This document shows positions 33,834 through 44,925 of a DNA stretch of 64,000 nucleotides, piece by piece. The stretch spans positions 247,293,076-247,357,075 of the forward strand of contig NC_064618.1 of the NCBI RefSeq assembly GCF_023898315.1. The letters are read 5' to 3'. The position numbers and the translations under genes are program-made. The first letter of the stretch is position 1. The number at the start of each line of letters is the position of its first letter. The notes beneath the pieces are model-generated. The model searched no databases. It was not told the origin of the DNA and worked only from the letters and a program-made list of their open reading frames with translations. Source of the stretch: Schistocerca nitens (lineage: Eukaryota; Arthropoda; Insecta; Orthoptera; Acrididae).

Positions 33834-34619
33834 CGAATGCATCAGTTTGAGTCGTGTAAGTCCAGAAATGAACAAGACAACTGTACACTGAAAAGTAGCA
33901 GATCAAATAATGAGAACCATACTAAATATGAAAGCTCTTTGCCCACAAAAATAGAAAAAATTAAACATTTGCCTCAGGGAGTGACAGACAATGCAAATTT
34001 TTCAAATGAATGTGACAGTGCTTTTAACATCATCGTAGATAATAATAATGGCAACTATTTATCAGTTCTTGAAGTGTGTCAAGCACAAGATATTTCAAAT
34101 AACACTGGAGATGGATCGAAGTATAAACAAAATGAAAGACCTTGTTGGACTGAAAGAAACTGTGCTCCTGGTGCTACAGTCAGTGACATAACACATGTAC
34201 CTGACAATTTAGGCTGTATCAAACAAAACTCATCTCAGGAAACAAGTACGGGCCCATCAGAAACTAGTGTGGAGGATTCTTGCCAATTTTCATTAGCAAA
34301 ATTGTCTTTGAATCCGGAGATTTCCTCACATATAAGAAAGGATACAGAGACTCCACAAAGGAAACGTCCGGTGCCAACTCCAAGAACTAAATCACTCAGT
34401 GACAGTTCCAGAACTGTCAGTAATTCTGCACCCAAGTTACCTAGTGACCATAGCCAGATCCACTCTACAGCAGTTACGGCTGATAAAGAAAATCTTAATG
34501 ATTCACTACCAATTCCAATACTAGAAGAGGCAAATAGTTTTGGTTATGACAGCAGTGAAACTCCAGGTACTGATAAGGTGAAGAGTGGAGCACTGTTGAG
34601 AACTGAAGCCAAATGGAAG
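33834..34619 (+). CDS. Internal exon of the same host gene, Ser/Thr/Asn-rich
   Basis: The exon is 786 bp (262 codons), phase 0 at both sides, with acceptor ctctttcag and donor gtaagt. The frame is open throughout, unlike the transposon debris around it. Composition is polar and low in hydrophobic residues, with one basic proline-rich stretch, RKRPVPTPRTKSLSDSS, near codon 180; this suggests a disordered region with possible SH3-type or kinase target sites, which is inference. I recognise no folded domain. Phase agreement with 21973-22191 supports joining them, although other exons could be skipped or missed between. The last codons (TEAKWK) run straight into the donor, so more exons lie beyond the window's recognisable sequence. 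Confidence 0.82.
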
Positions 34620-35125
34620 GTAAGTAATTAAAAACAGTTTCATAAGAAATCAGTTCCTCGCTTTTCTTTGCCACCAGTGCACTTGATGTTGCCTTGTTCA
34701 GCAGCTCTTTCAATGGCACTTAAAGCACATTTTGTAAATTACATTCACAGTCTCCTCAGTTTTTGAGGCTTTTTCTGTACATGAAATTAAGGTGTACAGT
34801 GCCCAATTTGACAACTGGTACACAAGTGAAGCCATAATTCACAAGTAATTTCTGCATGGAAGCACACACACATATGCACTATGCGCACGCGCGCATGGCG
34901 TTCCCCCACCCCCCCCCCACCCCCCCACATACAGATTGTTATTTGAAAAAGTTGTACACATATTTAACTTTTTAATAGTGTAATAGTATTAGTCAGTGTG
35001 ACAACAGCAAATTGAAATGACATTGGAATGTCTTTGATAAAATGCACACTGTAGAACAGGTGAAGTTGAGATGAGGAGGGAGGTGACAGGTGGGTGGGAG
35101 TGCAGCAAGAGTATGGGATAAGAAC
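34620..35125. other. Start of the downstream intron
   Basis: It begins with gtaagtaatt. A C-rich run (34904-34926) preceded by an alternating pyrimidine-purine stretch (acacacacatatgcactatgcgcacgcgcgc type, about 34864-34895) is the only notable feature. Confidence 0.7.
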
Positions 35126-35950
35126 TATATGACACCAGTGTGCCCAACGCGATGCAGATATGGAACTAGAAACTGGATTGTTCGGCTTTCACGAACAAGT
35201 GCTCTACTGATTGATCATCTAAGCACAACTCATGACCCGTCCTCATTGCCTTACTTCTGCCGTTACCTCATCTCTACCTTTCCATGTCCACGGAAAATTT
35301 CCCGCTCATCTTGTAGGGCCAGCACTCCTGAAAGAAAAGATGTCATGCAGATACAGCTTAATCACAGCCTGGGGAATTGTTTGCAGAATGAATTCTCAGT
35401 TGTGGCAGAGTGTGTTGATTTGAAACATTGCAACAGATTAAATGTGTGCTGGACTGGAACTTGAACCTGAGACCTGTGCCTTTTGCAGCCAAATGCAGTA
35501 CCAACTGAGCTATAGGTTGGGTTGGGTTGTTTGGGGAAGGAGACCAGACAGCGAGGTCATCGGTCTCATCGGATGAGGGAAGGACGGGGAAGGAAGTCGG
35601 CCGTGCCCTTTGAAAGGAACCGTCCCAGCATGTGCGTTTAGCGATTTAGGGAAATCACGGAAAACCTAAATCGGGACGGCCGGACGCGGGATTGAACCGT
35701 CGTCCTCCTGAATGCAAGTCCAGTGTCTAACCACTGCACCACCTCGCTCGGTAACTGAGCTATAAAAGTACTACTCACAAACTGCTTCATATATTGACGT
35801 CCGCGAGTATTGCATCTCCTATGTTCCAAATTACCCCGAAGCTCATTCAGTAGCGCACTTGCCCATGAAAGGCGAGGGTCCCAGTTTAGAGTCCTGGTCC
35901 CATAAATAGTTTTAATCTGCAGGTAGTTTCAGATCAATACACAATACAAA
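35126..35950. repeat. Old palindromic composite of the tRNA-derived SINE
   Basis: Minus-strand SINE sequence (35140-35440, including the module gccagcactcctgaaagaaa) is followed by a second minus-strand tRNA-like head (about 35445-35514 continuing at 35765) and then a plus-strand tRNA-like tail (about 35845-35935, cacttgcccatgaaaggcgagggtccc). The order (minus, minus, plus) is the same as in the composite at 28148-28954, but divergence is much greater. A different SINE is inserted at 35515. Confidence 0.7.
35515..35752 (-). mobile_element. tRNA-derived SINE with 12-bp target duplication
   Basis: The element is 238 bp, flanked by aactgagctata at 35503-35514 and 35753-35764. Read on the minus strand it begins accgagcgaggtggtgcagtggttag (A-box-like) and has acggttcaatcccgcgtccg (B box), so RNA polymerase III would transcribe it leftward. 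It ends in a ccaaccc-type tail. It matches a SINE that I remember as common in orthopteran genomes. Confidence 0.92.
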
Positions 35951-36334
35951 GTGGGAGCACTTTTTGACCCAATAACTTCTGGTCCCCTTTTAAGATTTGA
36001 CTTCACACTTTCAAAATTCTAAGATGTGTGGGCCATTTGCAGAAGGATGCCTTACTTGGTGCACCAGATATCCATAATGTGATTAGATCTTTTGCACCTC
36101 TTATTGTCTCGTCTCTGCAACACGACTATTTGGGTGAGGACACATTCCGAGGTATGTCATTTTCTTCTGTTGTCCACTGTCCTCTTTTGCCCCCATGACA
36201 ATATTGGTTTGCTCCAAACCTAGTATCCAGCACGTAGCCAGTCCGTCGTGGTGGGACCAATGTGTACCCATTTGGTGGTGGCCCCCTGACAACACAGGGA
36301 TCACACTGCTGATGCTGAACTGCAAACTCCTCAC

Positions 36335-38450
36335 ATGTGCCAAGGAGTAGATGCCTGTCTTTTTGTGGCATCAGGAGTCCCACCAATGGCCATCATCCCA
36401 GGCAGCCTTTGCTGTGGGTGGGTGGTGCCTGTGTGGAGAGCACCTGATCGTAGTGGGTGGCATCAGGGAGAATCATCCGCAAAGAAGCGGTCCAAGCCAT
36501 CTCTTGCTGGTGACCGAATGGCACCAGCAGTCTCTAACAAGGGCAGGATAGACTATAATGCTGAGAAATATGACCCTAAATCATTCCCCTCCCTAGCTAC
36601 ACCATGGGAAAAACATAGGGCTATGGAAAAGAGAGACTTATTCGCCAAGGTATTTAGTATGCAGTGGAACAGATGAGGACTTCTTTCTTGATACAAAGCC
36701 TCTATTTTTTGTCGAATACCTGGAGGAAAATTTTGGGGAGGTGACAGCGATGTCCAGAATGCGCAATGGGTCAATCCTGATTCAGACGGCATCCCCAGCC
36801 CAGTCCCAGGCTTTACCGACACTGACTCAAAGGAAGACCTCGGCGCCTGTTGGTGACGTCACGTCAGCTAGGCACGGCGAACGCCAGGTCTGTTGCAGGC
36901 AGAAACGCCTGGGTGTGTTTATCACTATAAATCTCTTATTTTTGGACAAAATGTTTGGTATTGTTTTGTATTCTGCAGTTTTATTTAGATGAAAGATTTT
37001 CTCACTATCGTAAAGCTACAAATGAAGATCATAGTTCTGTATTACTGAATCCTGTCGAAACAAATGTAGATCAATATGAGAAGACGATTTGCCCCATTGC
37101 AAGCTTCGGAAATTTTACATTTGAGTAACTCTATTTACTTGATCCATTTTGTTATCGAAACTTACCCAACCCTCTTACAATGAACTCGTTTCTTTTATTT
37201 ATTTATTTATTTATTTTCGTTTGACATCGTCACTGAAAATGTGAACTAATTTACATGTGTAAATGTCCAACTGTTGCCAGTCATTAGATTACAGTCGTTT
37301 TCAACGAAAGGAATTCTAAACAGGAAACAAAATAGCTTCATACATCGAAAATACTGCTGAACTTAAACTTTTTTAAACATGCACATTAGAAAAGATAAAT
37401 ATTCCCCTCTTGCAACTGAAAGGAGGAACTTTATACAATAAAAAAAATTTTATTTGATAAAACAAGTATCTCTCTTTTGCCTCTTCTTCTGTCCCCCACC
37501 CCCTCCCCCAATGTGTACAATCGCAAGATATTTCATTCACATTCAGTGCTCCTCACCCCATAGTCAACCAAGATACCTAAAGAAGAGCACTAATATGTTC
37601 ACAGTTTCTTGTAAAAGCAACCCAGTACAAACATAATTTCCTCAGATTTACAAATAAGGTAAAGAAGCATGAATTCTATTGTCCTTAAAACAGGTGGAAA
37701 TTTAAGTTCAGGAGTACACTATTTGTTAAGAAGTGTAATGAATTGCACTATTAATTGATTGCAGAAATCTCTCAGAACAATGTGTGTTGGTCAACTACCG
37801 CCAATAGTTTCACATTTTCCTGTGTCAGGGAGGGAAACACCACCATTATGAGTATGCCTGCAACAGACCTGGCGTTCGCCGTGCCTAGCTGATGTGATGT
37901 CACGAACAAGTGCCGAGGCCTTCCTTTGAGTCGGTGTTGGCTTTACTCACCTGTGGCAAGCTGGGTGATATTCCCGTTTCAGTCACTCCCCATAAAAGCC
38001 TCAACATGGTCCATAAAATAAGTTTTCATCTCGATCTCCTGTTGCAGTCCGACGATGAGTTATGTGCCAGTTTAGAATGACGGGTCATTCACTTCATCTG
38101 GTGAGTTTATAGGGAGCCTAAAGATAACAGGGTTGCCACCAGTGCCTTTATCTTGGCCTTTCAGGGTTATTCGTAACCTGAAAAGATAAAGGTGATGGTG
38201 TACCGCTGTGACGTAAAACCATATGTCTTTCCCCCTATTTGGAGCTTTAAGTGCTGGAAGTTCGAACACGTCTTCCTGGTGCAATTTGAGCGCCACATGT
38301 AGAGATTCCATACGTCACTGCATCCAAATACTCAATGTACCCCTCCTCCTACCGGTGTCAACTGTGGGGAGCACCAATGCCCTGCTCGCCAGACTGCACA
38401 ATACTCCAAAAGGAGTGGAAAATTGAGTACAAGATCCTGGATGGGCTGTA
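36335..38450 (+). pseudogene. LINE copy 1 ORF1 (gag-like), interrupted
   Basis: The frame around 36500-36676 (DYNAEKYDPKSFPSLATPWE) is gag-like and aligns with 53.6-53.75 kb of copy 2. After the TIR element the frame resumes near 37947. A degenerate zinc-knuckle block follows (FKCWKFEHV, then CQLWGAPMPC in another frame), which copy 2 preserves as CFKCWKFRHMSSHC. ORF1 proteins of this group bind element RNA. This copy has several stops. Confidence 0.7.
36817..37938. mobile_element. Non-autonomous TIR element, 1.12 kb, 8-bp target duplication
   Basis: The flanks carry ggctttac (36809-36816 and 37939-37946); LINE gag sequence is continuous across them. The terminal inverted repeats are about 83 bp (36817-36903 against 37856-37938), containing gactcaaagg at the tips and ctaggcacggcgaacgccag further in. 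The interior is AT-rich with no transposase. Long inverted repeats with 8-bp duplications fit MULE- or P-like elements better than hAT, but I cannot decide. Confidence 0.88.
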
Positions 38451-38949
38451 TTACTGCGAGGCTAAACTGAAATACAGAAGGATGAACCCTGCTTGATTGC
38501 TATCATCTTAAGCTGCCGCTATGATGATGTTGCCCTTGTTGATGCCATTATGCTCCTTGTCTAAGCTTTCTCCAGTGGGCCCTCAGGGCCGCCTGTTTGC
38601 ATCCCCCCTCCTGATGGCTGGAGGCACATCTTCTTCTGTTGCTCCCAAAGCATCTACTTTGGGAGCACCACCCACTTCCAAATGCTGGTGACATAAGTCC
38701 CCTCCCTCCAGCCAGAGAAACAAAAGCGTGCTCCATTTCCTCTCACGTGGAAGGGCTCCCTTGGCACGCTGCCTTCCATAGTCTCCTCCATTGATGAATT
38801 GGACACCAGCCAGTGGCTGAAGGAGTCACTGGCTGCTGGTCAAAGGGCTTCACAATCTTCCTCTTTCCCTGAAGTTACTTCAGAGAAGCGCTCCCAGCAA
38901 GCTCCTTAATCTGCCTCCTTGGTCCTTTCATGTCTTCCTAGACGACAGA

Positions 38950-39620
38950 AAGCATCATCCTCCAGTGGAATTTTGGCAGTTTTTTCTCCCTCTTGGCTGA
39001 GTTACAACAACTCTTTAAGTGTTACACCTGCTTTTTGCATTGCCCTTCAGGAAACGTGGTTTCCCACAATGTGGCTGTCGGGGAACTACAGAAACCATAA
39101 TGATTGTAACGGACAGTCGGGTGGCATCTGTATCTATGTCATTACCTCTCTGTAGCGAACCAGTTCCCCTTCAAACACCTTTGGAAGTTGTGGCTGTCAG
39201 AGTGAGGACAATATAGGAAATTACCATCTGTAACATCTACCCTCCTCCAGATGGTGAAGTGCCGCACCAGGTATTTGTTGCACTAATTTCCCAACTTGCC
39301 CCATCTTTTCTACTTGTGGGTGATTTTTAATGCCCACAACCCTTTGTGGGGTGGAACCAATATTACTGGCCATGGTAAAGATGTCGAGGATCTTCTAACC
39401 CAACTCGACCTTTGCCTCCTCAATACGGTGCCCCCATCATTTCACTGTGGTGCATGGCACATACTTGGCTGTTGATCTTTCCATCTGCAGTCCTGGGCCT
39501 CTACCATCTATCCACTGGAGAGCTCACAACGTCTTCTGTGGTAGTGACCACTTCCCACTCTTCCTGTCCCTCCCCTGCATCACTCACCTGGATGATTGCC
39601 CAAATGGGCTCTTACCAAGG
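38950..39620 (+). pseudogene. LINE copy 1 endonuclease, frameshifted
   Basis: ILQWNFGSFFSLLAELQQLF at about 38965 corresponds to the ILQWNxNG start of Jockey-type endonucleases. Later pieces (LPFRKRGFPQ from LQETW, then CNIYPPPDGEVP at 39230, LLVGDF at 39310) follow in shifted frames. Target-nicking residues are partly recognisable. Copy 2 lacks this domain altogether. Confidence 0.68.
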
Positions 39621-40079
39621 CTGACTGGGATGCCTTTACCTCTGCTACCACCATTAAATCTATGTTGTGTGGCAACATTGATGAGGTAATCCAGACCATC
39701 ACTACTACCACTGTTGCCGCATCTGAATCGGCAATCCCTTGTTCCTCAGGTTGCCTCTGGCGGAAGTCAGTGCCTTGGTGGTCGCCGGAAATAGTTGCCG
39801 CCATTAGAGATTGTAGGCGTGCCCTCCAACATCGTAAGTGCTACTCATACCTGGAGCAACTCATTGCCTTCAAATGACTCCTTGCCTAGGTCCGTCAACT
39901 CGTCAAACAACAGAAGCAGGAGTGTTGGGAACGATATGTCTCGACCAGTGATGCACGAACCTCTCCTTCCCAGGTTTGGACCAAGCTCAGATGCCTTTAT
40001 GGATATCAGACGCGTGCAGGTATACTTGGAATTTCCACACACGGAACTGTATATACTGATCCAGATTTGATCACAGAGC

Positions 40080-40830
40080 ATCTTGTTGAGCATTGTGCTC
40101 ACTCCTCTGTGTCTGCAAATTACTGCCCTGCCTTTTGTTTCCTAAAACACCAGGTGGAACGACACCACCTATCTTTTGTTCCACACCACCCTGAACTATA
40201 TAGTTTTCTCTTCAGTGAGTGAGAATTTCTCAATGCCCTTGCCATTTGGCCTGACACATCCCCTGGACCAGACCACATCCATTCCCAAATGATTAAACAT
40301 CTGTCAGCAGATTACCAGCAACACTACCTTGCCACCTTCAACCACATCTGGAGCGATGGCGAACTCCTATCGCAATGGCGAGAAAGTACCATCGTTCCAT
40401 TGCTAAAACCTGGTAAGAACCTGCCAGATGTGGATAGCCTTCATCCTAACAGCATCACCGACTATGTGAAAGCTGCTCGAACGTATTGTGAACTAGCGGT
40501 TGTATTGGCTCCTTGAATCTTGGGGCTTTCTGGCTCAGTCCCAGGGTGGTTTTCGCCAAGGGCACTCCACCACTGACAACTTGGTCTACCTGGAGTCTGC
40601 CATCCAAATGGCCTTTTCTCTGTGTCATCACCTTATTGTTATCTGTCTTGACCTGAAAAATGCCTATGCTACCAATTCTTTTGGCGATACCACATCCTTG
40701 GTACTCTGCACAAGTGAGGTCTCTGGGGCCCACGCCAGATTTTTATACGGAACGTTTTGTTGCTCCGCATTTCAGAGTTCGAATTGGTGCTTTACACAGT
40801 TTGCCTGACATCCAAGAGAATTGTGGAGTT
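40080..40830 (+). pseudogene. LINE copy 1 reverse transcriptase, catalytic YADD segment deleted
   Basis: AIWPDTSPGPDHIHSQMIKH, SQWRESTIVPLLKPGKNL and CLDLKNAYATN are readable, matching RT blocks 1 to 3 (motif A is CLDLKNAY). At about 40822 the sequence jumps from the FRVRIGALHS region straight to NCGVRLVAGTF, which in copy 2 lies well downstream of the YADD box. About 0.5 kb with the catalytic motif is therefore missing. Confidence 0.72.
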
Positions 40831-41234
40831 CGACTTGTGGCAGGAACTTTCCAAACGAGCCCAGTAAACAGCCTTCCTGTGGAAGCTGACATTCCTCCAC
40901 CGTGGATCAGGCAACAACAACTGCTTGCGAATTATACTGCCCTGCATTCATTCTCACCATCCAAATTACTGTCTCCCTTCCCGTAACATGGCGATCCGTC
41001 TCCCACAGCGGCAGCCCAGAAGGGAATTCCAATTGCAGTCCATGTCTGGTTGCTTCTTGCTGAACTCGACACTTTCCCCCTACCACCTTTCCCTGGATCC
41101 ACTTGTGTGCACCTCCACGGTCCACGCCTTGACCACAGCTTCGTCTGGTCATATTGTGAGGCCCAAAAAGGCTGAATTCCACATGAGTCTATTTGCCAGC
41201 AATTTTTCTCCATTCTCGGCGAGTTCCAGGACTT

Positions 41235-41620
41235 AGACATAGTTTACACCGATGGCTTGATGGTCGATGGTCTCATTGGTTTCATTTACGCTCACGCTGG
41301 ACATACTGAACAGCACCCGTTGCCAGATGGCTGCAGTGTTCTCACTGCAGAGTTGGTAGCCATCTCTCGTGCTTTTTGAGCATATCCACCTCTGCACAGG
41401 TAAATCCGCTGTCATCTGTAGTGACTCCTTAAGCAGCAGCCTACAAGCTCTTGACCAGTGCTCCCCTTGCCAACCTTTGGTAATGACTATCCACGAGTAT
41501 CTTTATGCCCTCGGAAACAGTGGACATTCATTGTCCTTTATTTGGACCCAGGACATGTCGGGTCCTGGTCAGTGAACTTGGTGACAGACTGGCCAAACAG
41601 GCTACCAGTAAACCAGCTCT
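41235..41620 (+). pseudogene. LINE copy 1 RNase H domain, frameshifted
   Basis: VYTDGLMVDGLIGFIYAHAG then CSVLTAELVAISRAF give the first two RNase H blocks with the catalytic Asp of YTDG and the Glu of TAEL. CSDSLSSSLQALD and a later GPGHVGSW-type string are further blocks in other frames. RNase H would remove element RNA from the cDNA hybrid. Confidence 0.7.
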
Positions 41621-42439
41621 GGAAATCGGCCCGCTAGAGACTGATCTCTGATTGGTCTGATGCCTTAAAGTTTTTGGGATCTGCGATATTGAATGGGGCA
41701 CACTCAGTACACCAAATAAACTACGTTATATCAAGGAGACAACAAATGTGTGGTGGTCATCCATACGAGCCACTCGCAGGAACTCCGTTGCCCTTTTCCG
41801 GCTCCACATTGGCCACACTTGTCTGAATCATGGTCACCTCCTCCATTGCAAGGACCCACCTCATTGTCGCTGTGGTTCCAACTTGAATGTCGTCCACATC
41901 TTGTTGGACTGCGCAATTTTAGCTGCTCTGCGGCAGGCTTTTAACCTTCCCACCACCCACTGCCAATGGTGTTGGGAGACAATGCCTCAACAGCTAATAT
42001 AGCTTTATGTTTTATTTGAGAGAGGATTTTTTATCACAAAATCTAAGATTGGGCGTCTGGCCTTCTCTCCCATGCCTCCATCCTCTGTTTTAACTCTTCC
42101 TCCCTCTTTCTTTGATGTTTGTTCATTTTGGTTTCATCTTTTCCATATCTGAGTTCCTTAAGCCTTGTCTTTTAGGTTGGATATTTTAGTGTGTTGCAAA
42201 GTGCCTGGCTCATACTTTTTTCTTCTTGAAATCAGCCAGCCAAGGCCATCTGCTATAGTCTTTTATTAACTTCTATGGCATTTTTCCTTTGAGTGCACAT
42301 TCTCTGCTTTTCTCTTGCCACTTTCGTTTTCTCTTTCAGTGTCTTTCCCAGTACGTTTTCCTCCTTTTGTTCTTCCCAGACTCTTTTGGTAAATGGTTTT
42401 ACTCCACAATCTCTTTGAATGAGGAAAAAAGGACTGATG

Positions 42440-42910
42440 AATCTGTAGTTTGGTCCCTTTCTCTCCACTCCTTCGCTCCCCCCTCTCTCAGCCTCCCTCC
42501 ACATCCCTTTTACACCATGCCTTACTCTTCCTTTTCGCTCATGCTCCATGTCCCTTCCACCTCACCCTCCTTTCCCATTCCCCAAAATTCCCCCACCAAT
42601 GTCTCTAATGTCACTGTCCGACCTCACACTCCATTCACTCCTCCTAAACTCAGTCTCCCATTCTTTCCCCCTAAACTAATCCTTTCTTCGTTCTAAACTC
42701 ACCTACCCCTCCAATTAGCCTCCCCCTAGCACCACCAACCCCTAGTGCCACTACCCTCCTAGCTCCACTACCCACTCCCATCTTGTAGCCCCCCCTCCCC
42801 ATCGCATCATGCCCCCCCCCCTCCCTATCGCATCATCCCCCCCCCCTCTTGTCGGCAACCCCTCCTCATCGTGTCATCCCCACTCTTGTCAGCAACTGTT
42901 CCCCATCACA
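42440..42910. repeat. Strongly pyrimidine-rich, G-poor tract with C runs
   Basis: Nearly 470 bp of C/T-dominated sequence, with short imperfect tandem units around ccccatcgcatcat (42790-42840) and runs of 8-9 C. The minus strand has several G runs that could form quadruplexes. It follows the 3' end of LINE copy 1, and may have expanded from its pyrimidine-rich tail. Confidence 0.85.
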
Positions 42911-42938
42911 TCACCCCTTGTCAGCAGGATGAAATTCA

Positions 42939-43197
42939 GCCCCCAGGCTGTGGCTAAGCCATGTCTTCGCAATATCCTTTCTTCCAGGGGTGCCAGTTCT
43001 GCAAGGTTTTCGGAAGAGCTTTTGTGAAGTTTGGAAGGTAGAAGATGAGGTATTGGCAGAACTGAAGCTGTGAGGATGGGTTGCAAGTTGTGCTTTGGTA
43101 GCTCAGTGGTAGAGCACTTGCCCACGAAAGGCAAAGGTCCCAAGTTCGAGTCTCGGTCTGGCACACAGTTTTAATCTGACAGGAAGTTTCACATCAA
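42939..43197 (+). repeat. tRNA-derived SINE, single plus-strand copy
   Basis: The sequence from cccaggctgtggctaagcca (42941) through ggtagctcagtggtagagca (43097) and caagttcgagtctcgg (43141) matches the plus-strand unit at 28650-28890. It lacks the minus-strand partner seen at 28.1 and 35.1 kb. Divergence is moderate. Confidence 0.85.
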
Positions 43198-43496
43198 TAA
43201 ATTGTCTGATAGTGTTCGAGTTATTAATATACAGGGTGATTATAATTAAAATTAAACTTTCAAAATGCTGTAGAAATAACAACACTGGTCAGAATGATGC
43301 CAAATTGCAAAGGAAAATTATCGGAGAAGGGGGAAAATGTATGACAGAAGTAAAAAAATTGTATGAAAATTGATCAATAGACGGCACTGTATGTGTCAGA
43401 ATACGTAAAACACCTGTCATGCGCATGACCCATTGAAGTTGGTATAAACATGAAAGGTACACGGCTTTTCCTTCTTTAGAGTCTGCGACGTTTGCC

Positions 43497-44070
43497 ATGA
43501 CTGTCTCAATGCAGGATCATGCTCTGCATGCAAAGCTGTATTGCAAGAATGATGACTGTGCACAAATCACTCTGCAGAAGTTCCGGACACTGAAGGGTTT
43601 GAAAAAAGGCATTGGTCTGATAACTGCCGTGGGTCTGGAGAAAATGATTCGGAAATTCGAAAAGATGGGTTCTTTTGGTGTGCAACCTGGTAGAGGGAGG
43701 AAACGAATTGATTCAACGTCAGTGGAAGCAGTGGTCGCAGCAGTGCAGGAGGAGAAGAGTTGCGGTGTGCAAATGTATAGTGCATGAAGAATTGCCCGAA
43801 CATTGGACATAACTGTGAGCACAGTGCATAAAATCCTACGAAATATCCTTCTTTGCTATCCATTCAAAATTACCCATGTGCATGAGTTGCTTCCTGTTGA
43901 ACTGCCAGCAAGAAAGACCTTTGCTTTAGAATTTCTTGCTCGCATGGAAGTGGACAGACGAAGCCCACTTCCATCTGATAGGATATGTCAATATACGGAA
44001 TTCTCGAATATGGGCAACAATGAATCAACACACAAATCAACCAGTACCACTTCATCCTGAAAAAGTCACT
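43497..44070 (+). pseudogene. Mariner-like transposase N-terminal fragment (left arm)
   Basis: An N-terminal helix-turn-helix region with ITLQKFRTLKGLKKGIGLIT, GSFGVQPGRGRKRID and RTLDITVSTVHKILRNIL is followed by FALEFLARMEVD and, after a frameshift, HLIGYVNIRNSRIWA. That is the HTH/DDE insect transposase family up to just past the first catalytic region. The DEAHF-type Asp block is damaged, one stop occurs at 43785-43787, and the rest of the core is absent. Confidence 0.75.
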
Positions 44071-44589
44071 GTGTGATGCAGGTTTTCGGCATGTGTGGAT
44101 GGACAGGGTGGGTAGATTTAAAAGAACAGAAAATCTCTGAGCTTGGCAATGGTTTTCAGGTGCTAAAAACTGAGTGCAGGCTTCAATGCAAGCTACTTTG
44201 AAGATAGGCCATAACAAAATTCTGTCTTGAAGTAAGGTGGAAAATCCAGAGATTATGGTCATGTGTGAACTACTAGTGGCAAGTCAGTCAATAGGTTCAT
44301 TGCCTGAAACCAACAGTAATGATACTGAACTCGAACTCGGGACTTTTGCCTTTCGCTTAGGTAAACCCATCTTACTACATCAGATGGGCATGGTTTTTAA
44401 CTGTCCTGCAGCCAAAAACTACACAAAAAGTGTGAATGAAATCTGGTTTTAACTGTCACTAGACTGCCACTGGACTTGTTCAGTATTGCTGTCCACAGTT
44501 TTCTGCCTCAAGTCAAAATCGAGAAACAGCGTGTTCCCCAAGGGATCGGAGTGGTAATTTTATGTGGATAGCAGTGGAGGATGTTTCAT

Positions 44590-44925
44590 AGAATTTTATG
44601 CGCCATGCTCACAGGCATTCCAAAGTTTGTGCAGTTCTCCATGCACAACATGGGTGCACACCACCACTCGACCTCTTCTGCAGTGCTGTGGGGACATCTA
44701 CTGACATCAGATCCATCATTTTTCTCCCACTGCCACATTGCACTTCAAAAGCACTTGTCTTTCTGAATTTCATGATCATTTTCTCCAGAGCCATTGGAGA
44801 CATAGGACCAATGCCTTTTTTCATCCGCGTGAGTGTACAGAACTTCTGCAGAGCTTTATTAGAAGCACGTGATTCTGCATTGAAACAGTTACGCCAAGCA
44901 TCTCAGACGCAAACTGAGAAATAGC
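44590..44925 (-). pseudogene. Mariner-like transposase N-terminal fragment (right arm)
   Basis: Read on the minus strand, MKKGIGPMSPMALEKMIMKF and GRKMMDLMSVDVPTALQK align with KKGIGLITAVGLEKMIRKF and GRKRIDSTSVEAVVAAVQ of the left arm. It is the reverse-oriented duplicate and is more diverged. Confidence 0.75.

Larger units (their letters stand above)
35990..42460 (+). mobile_element. RNase H-bearing LINE (I/LOA-Jockey group), copy 1, broken
   Basis: Order on the + strand: 5' leader and gag-like ORF1 (about 36000-38450, interrupted by a TIR element), endonuclease (about 38950-39600), reverse transcriptase (about 40080-40820, truncated), RNase H (about 41235-41600) and a C-terminal zinc-finger-like CRCGSNLNVVHILLDC segment (41865). 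The 3' end matches copy 2 at 57.3-57.5 kb (ggactgatga...tagtttggtccct). Many frameshifts and stops are present. The presence of RNase H after RT points to the I/LOA side of the Jockey superfamily. Confidence 0.82.

Noticed and set aside
42289-42696. 135-codon Ser/Pro/Phe-rich open frame
   Set aside because: It reads through LINE 3' sequence and a pyrimidine-rich tract, where stop codons are rare by composition.
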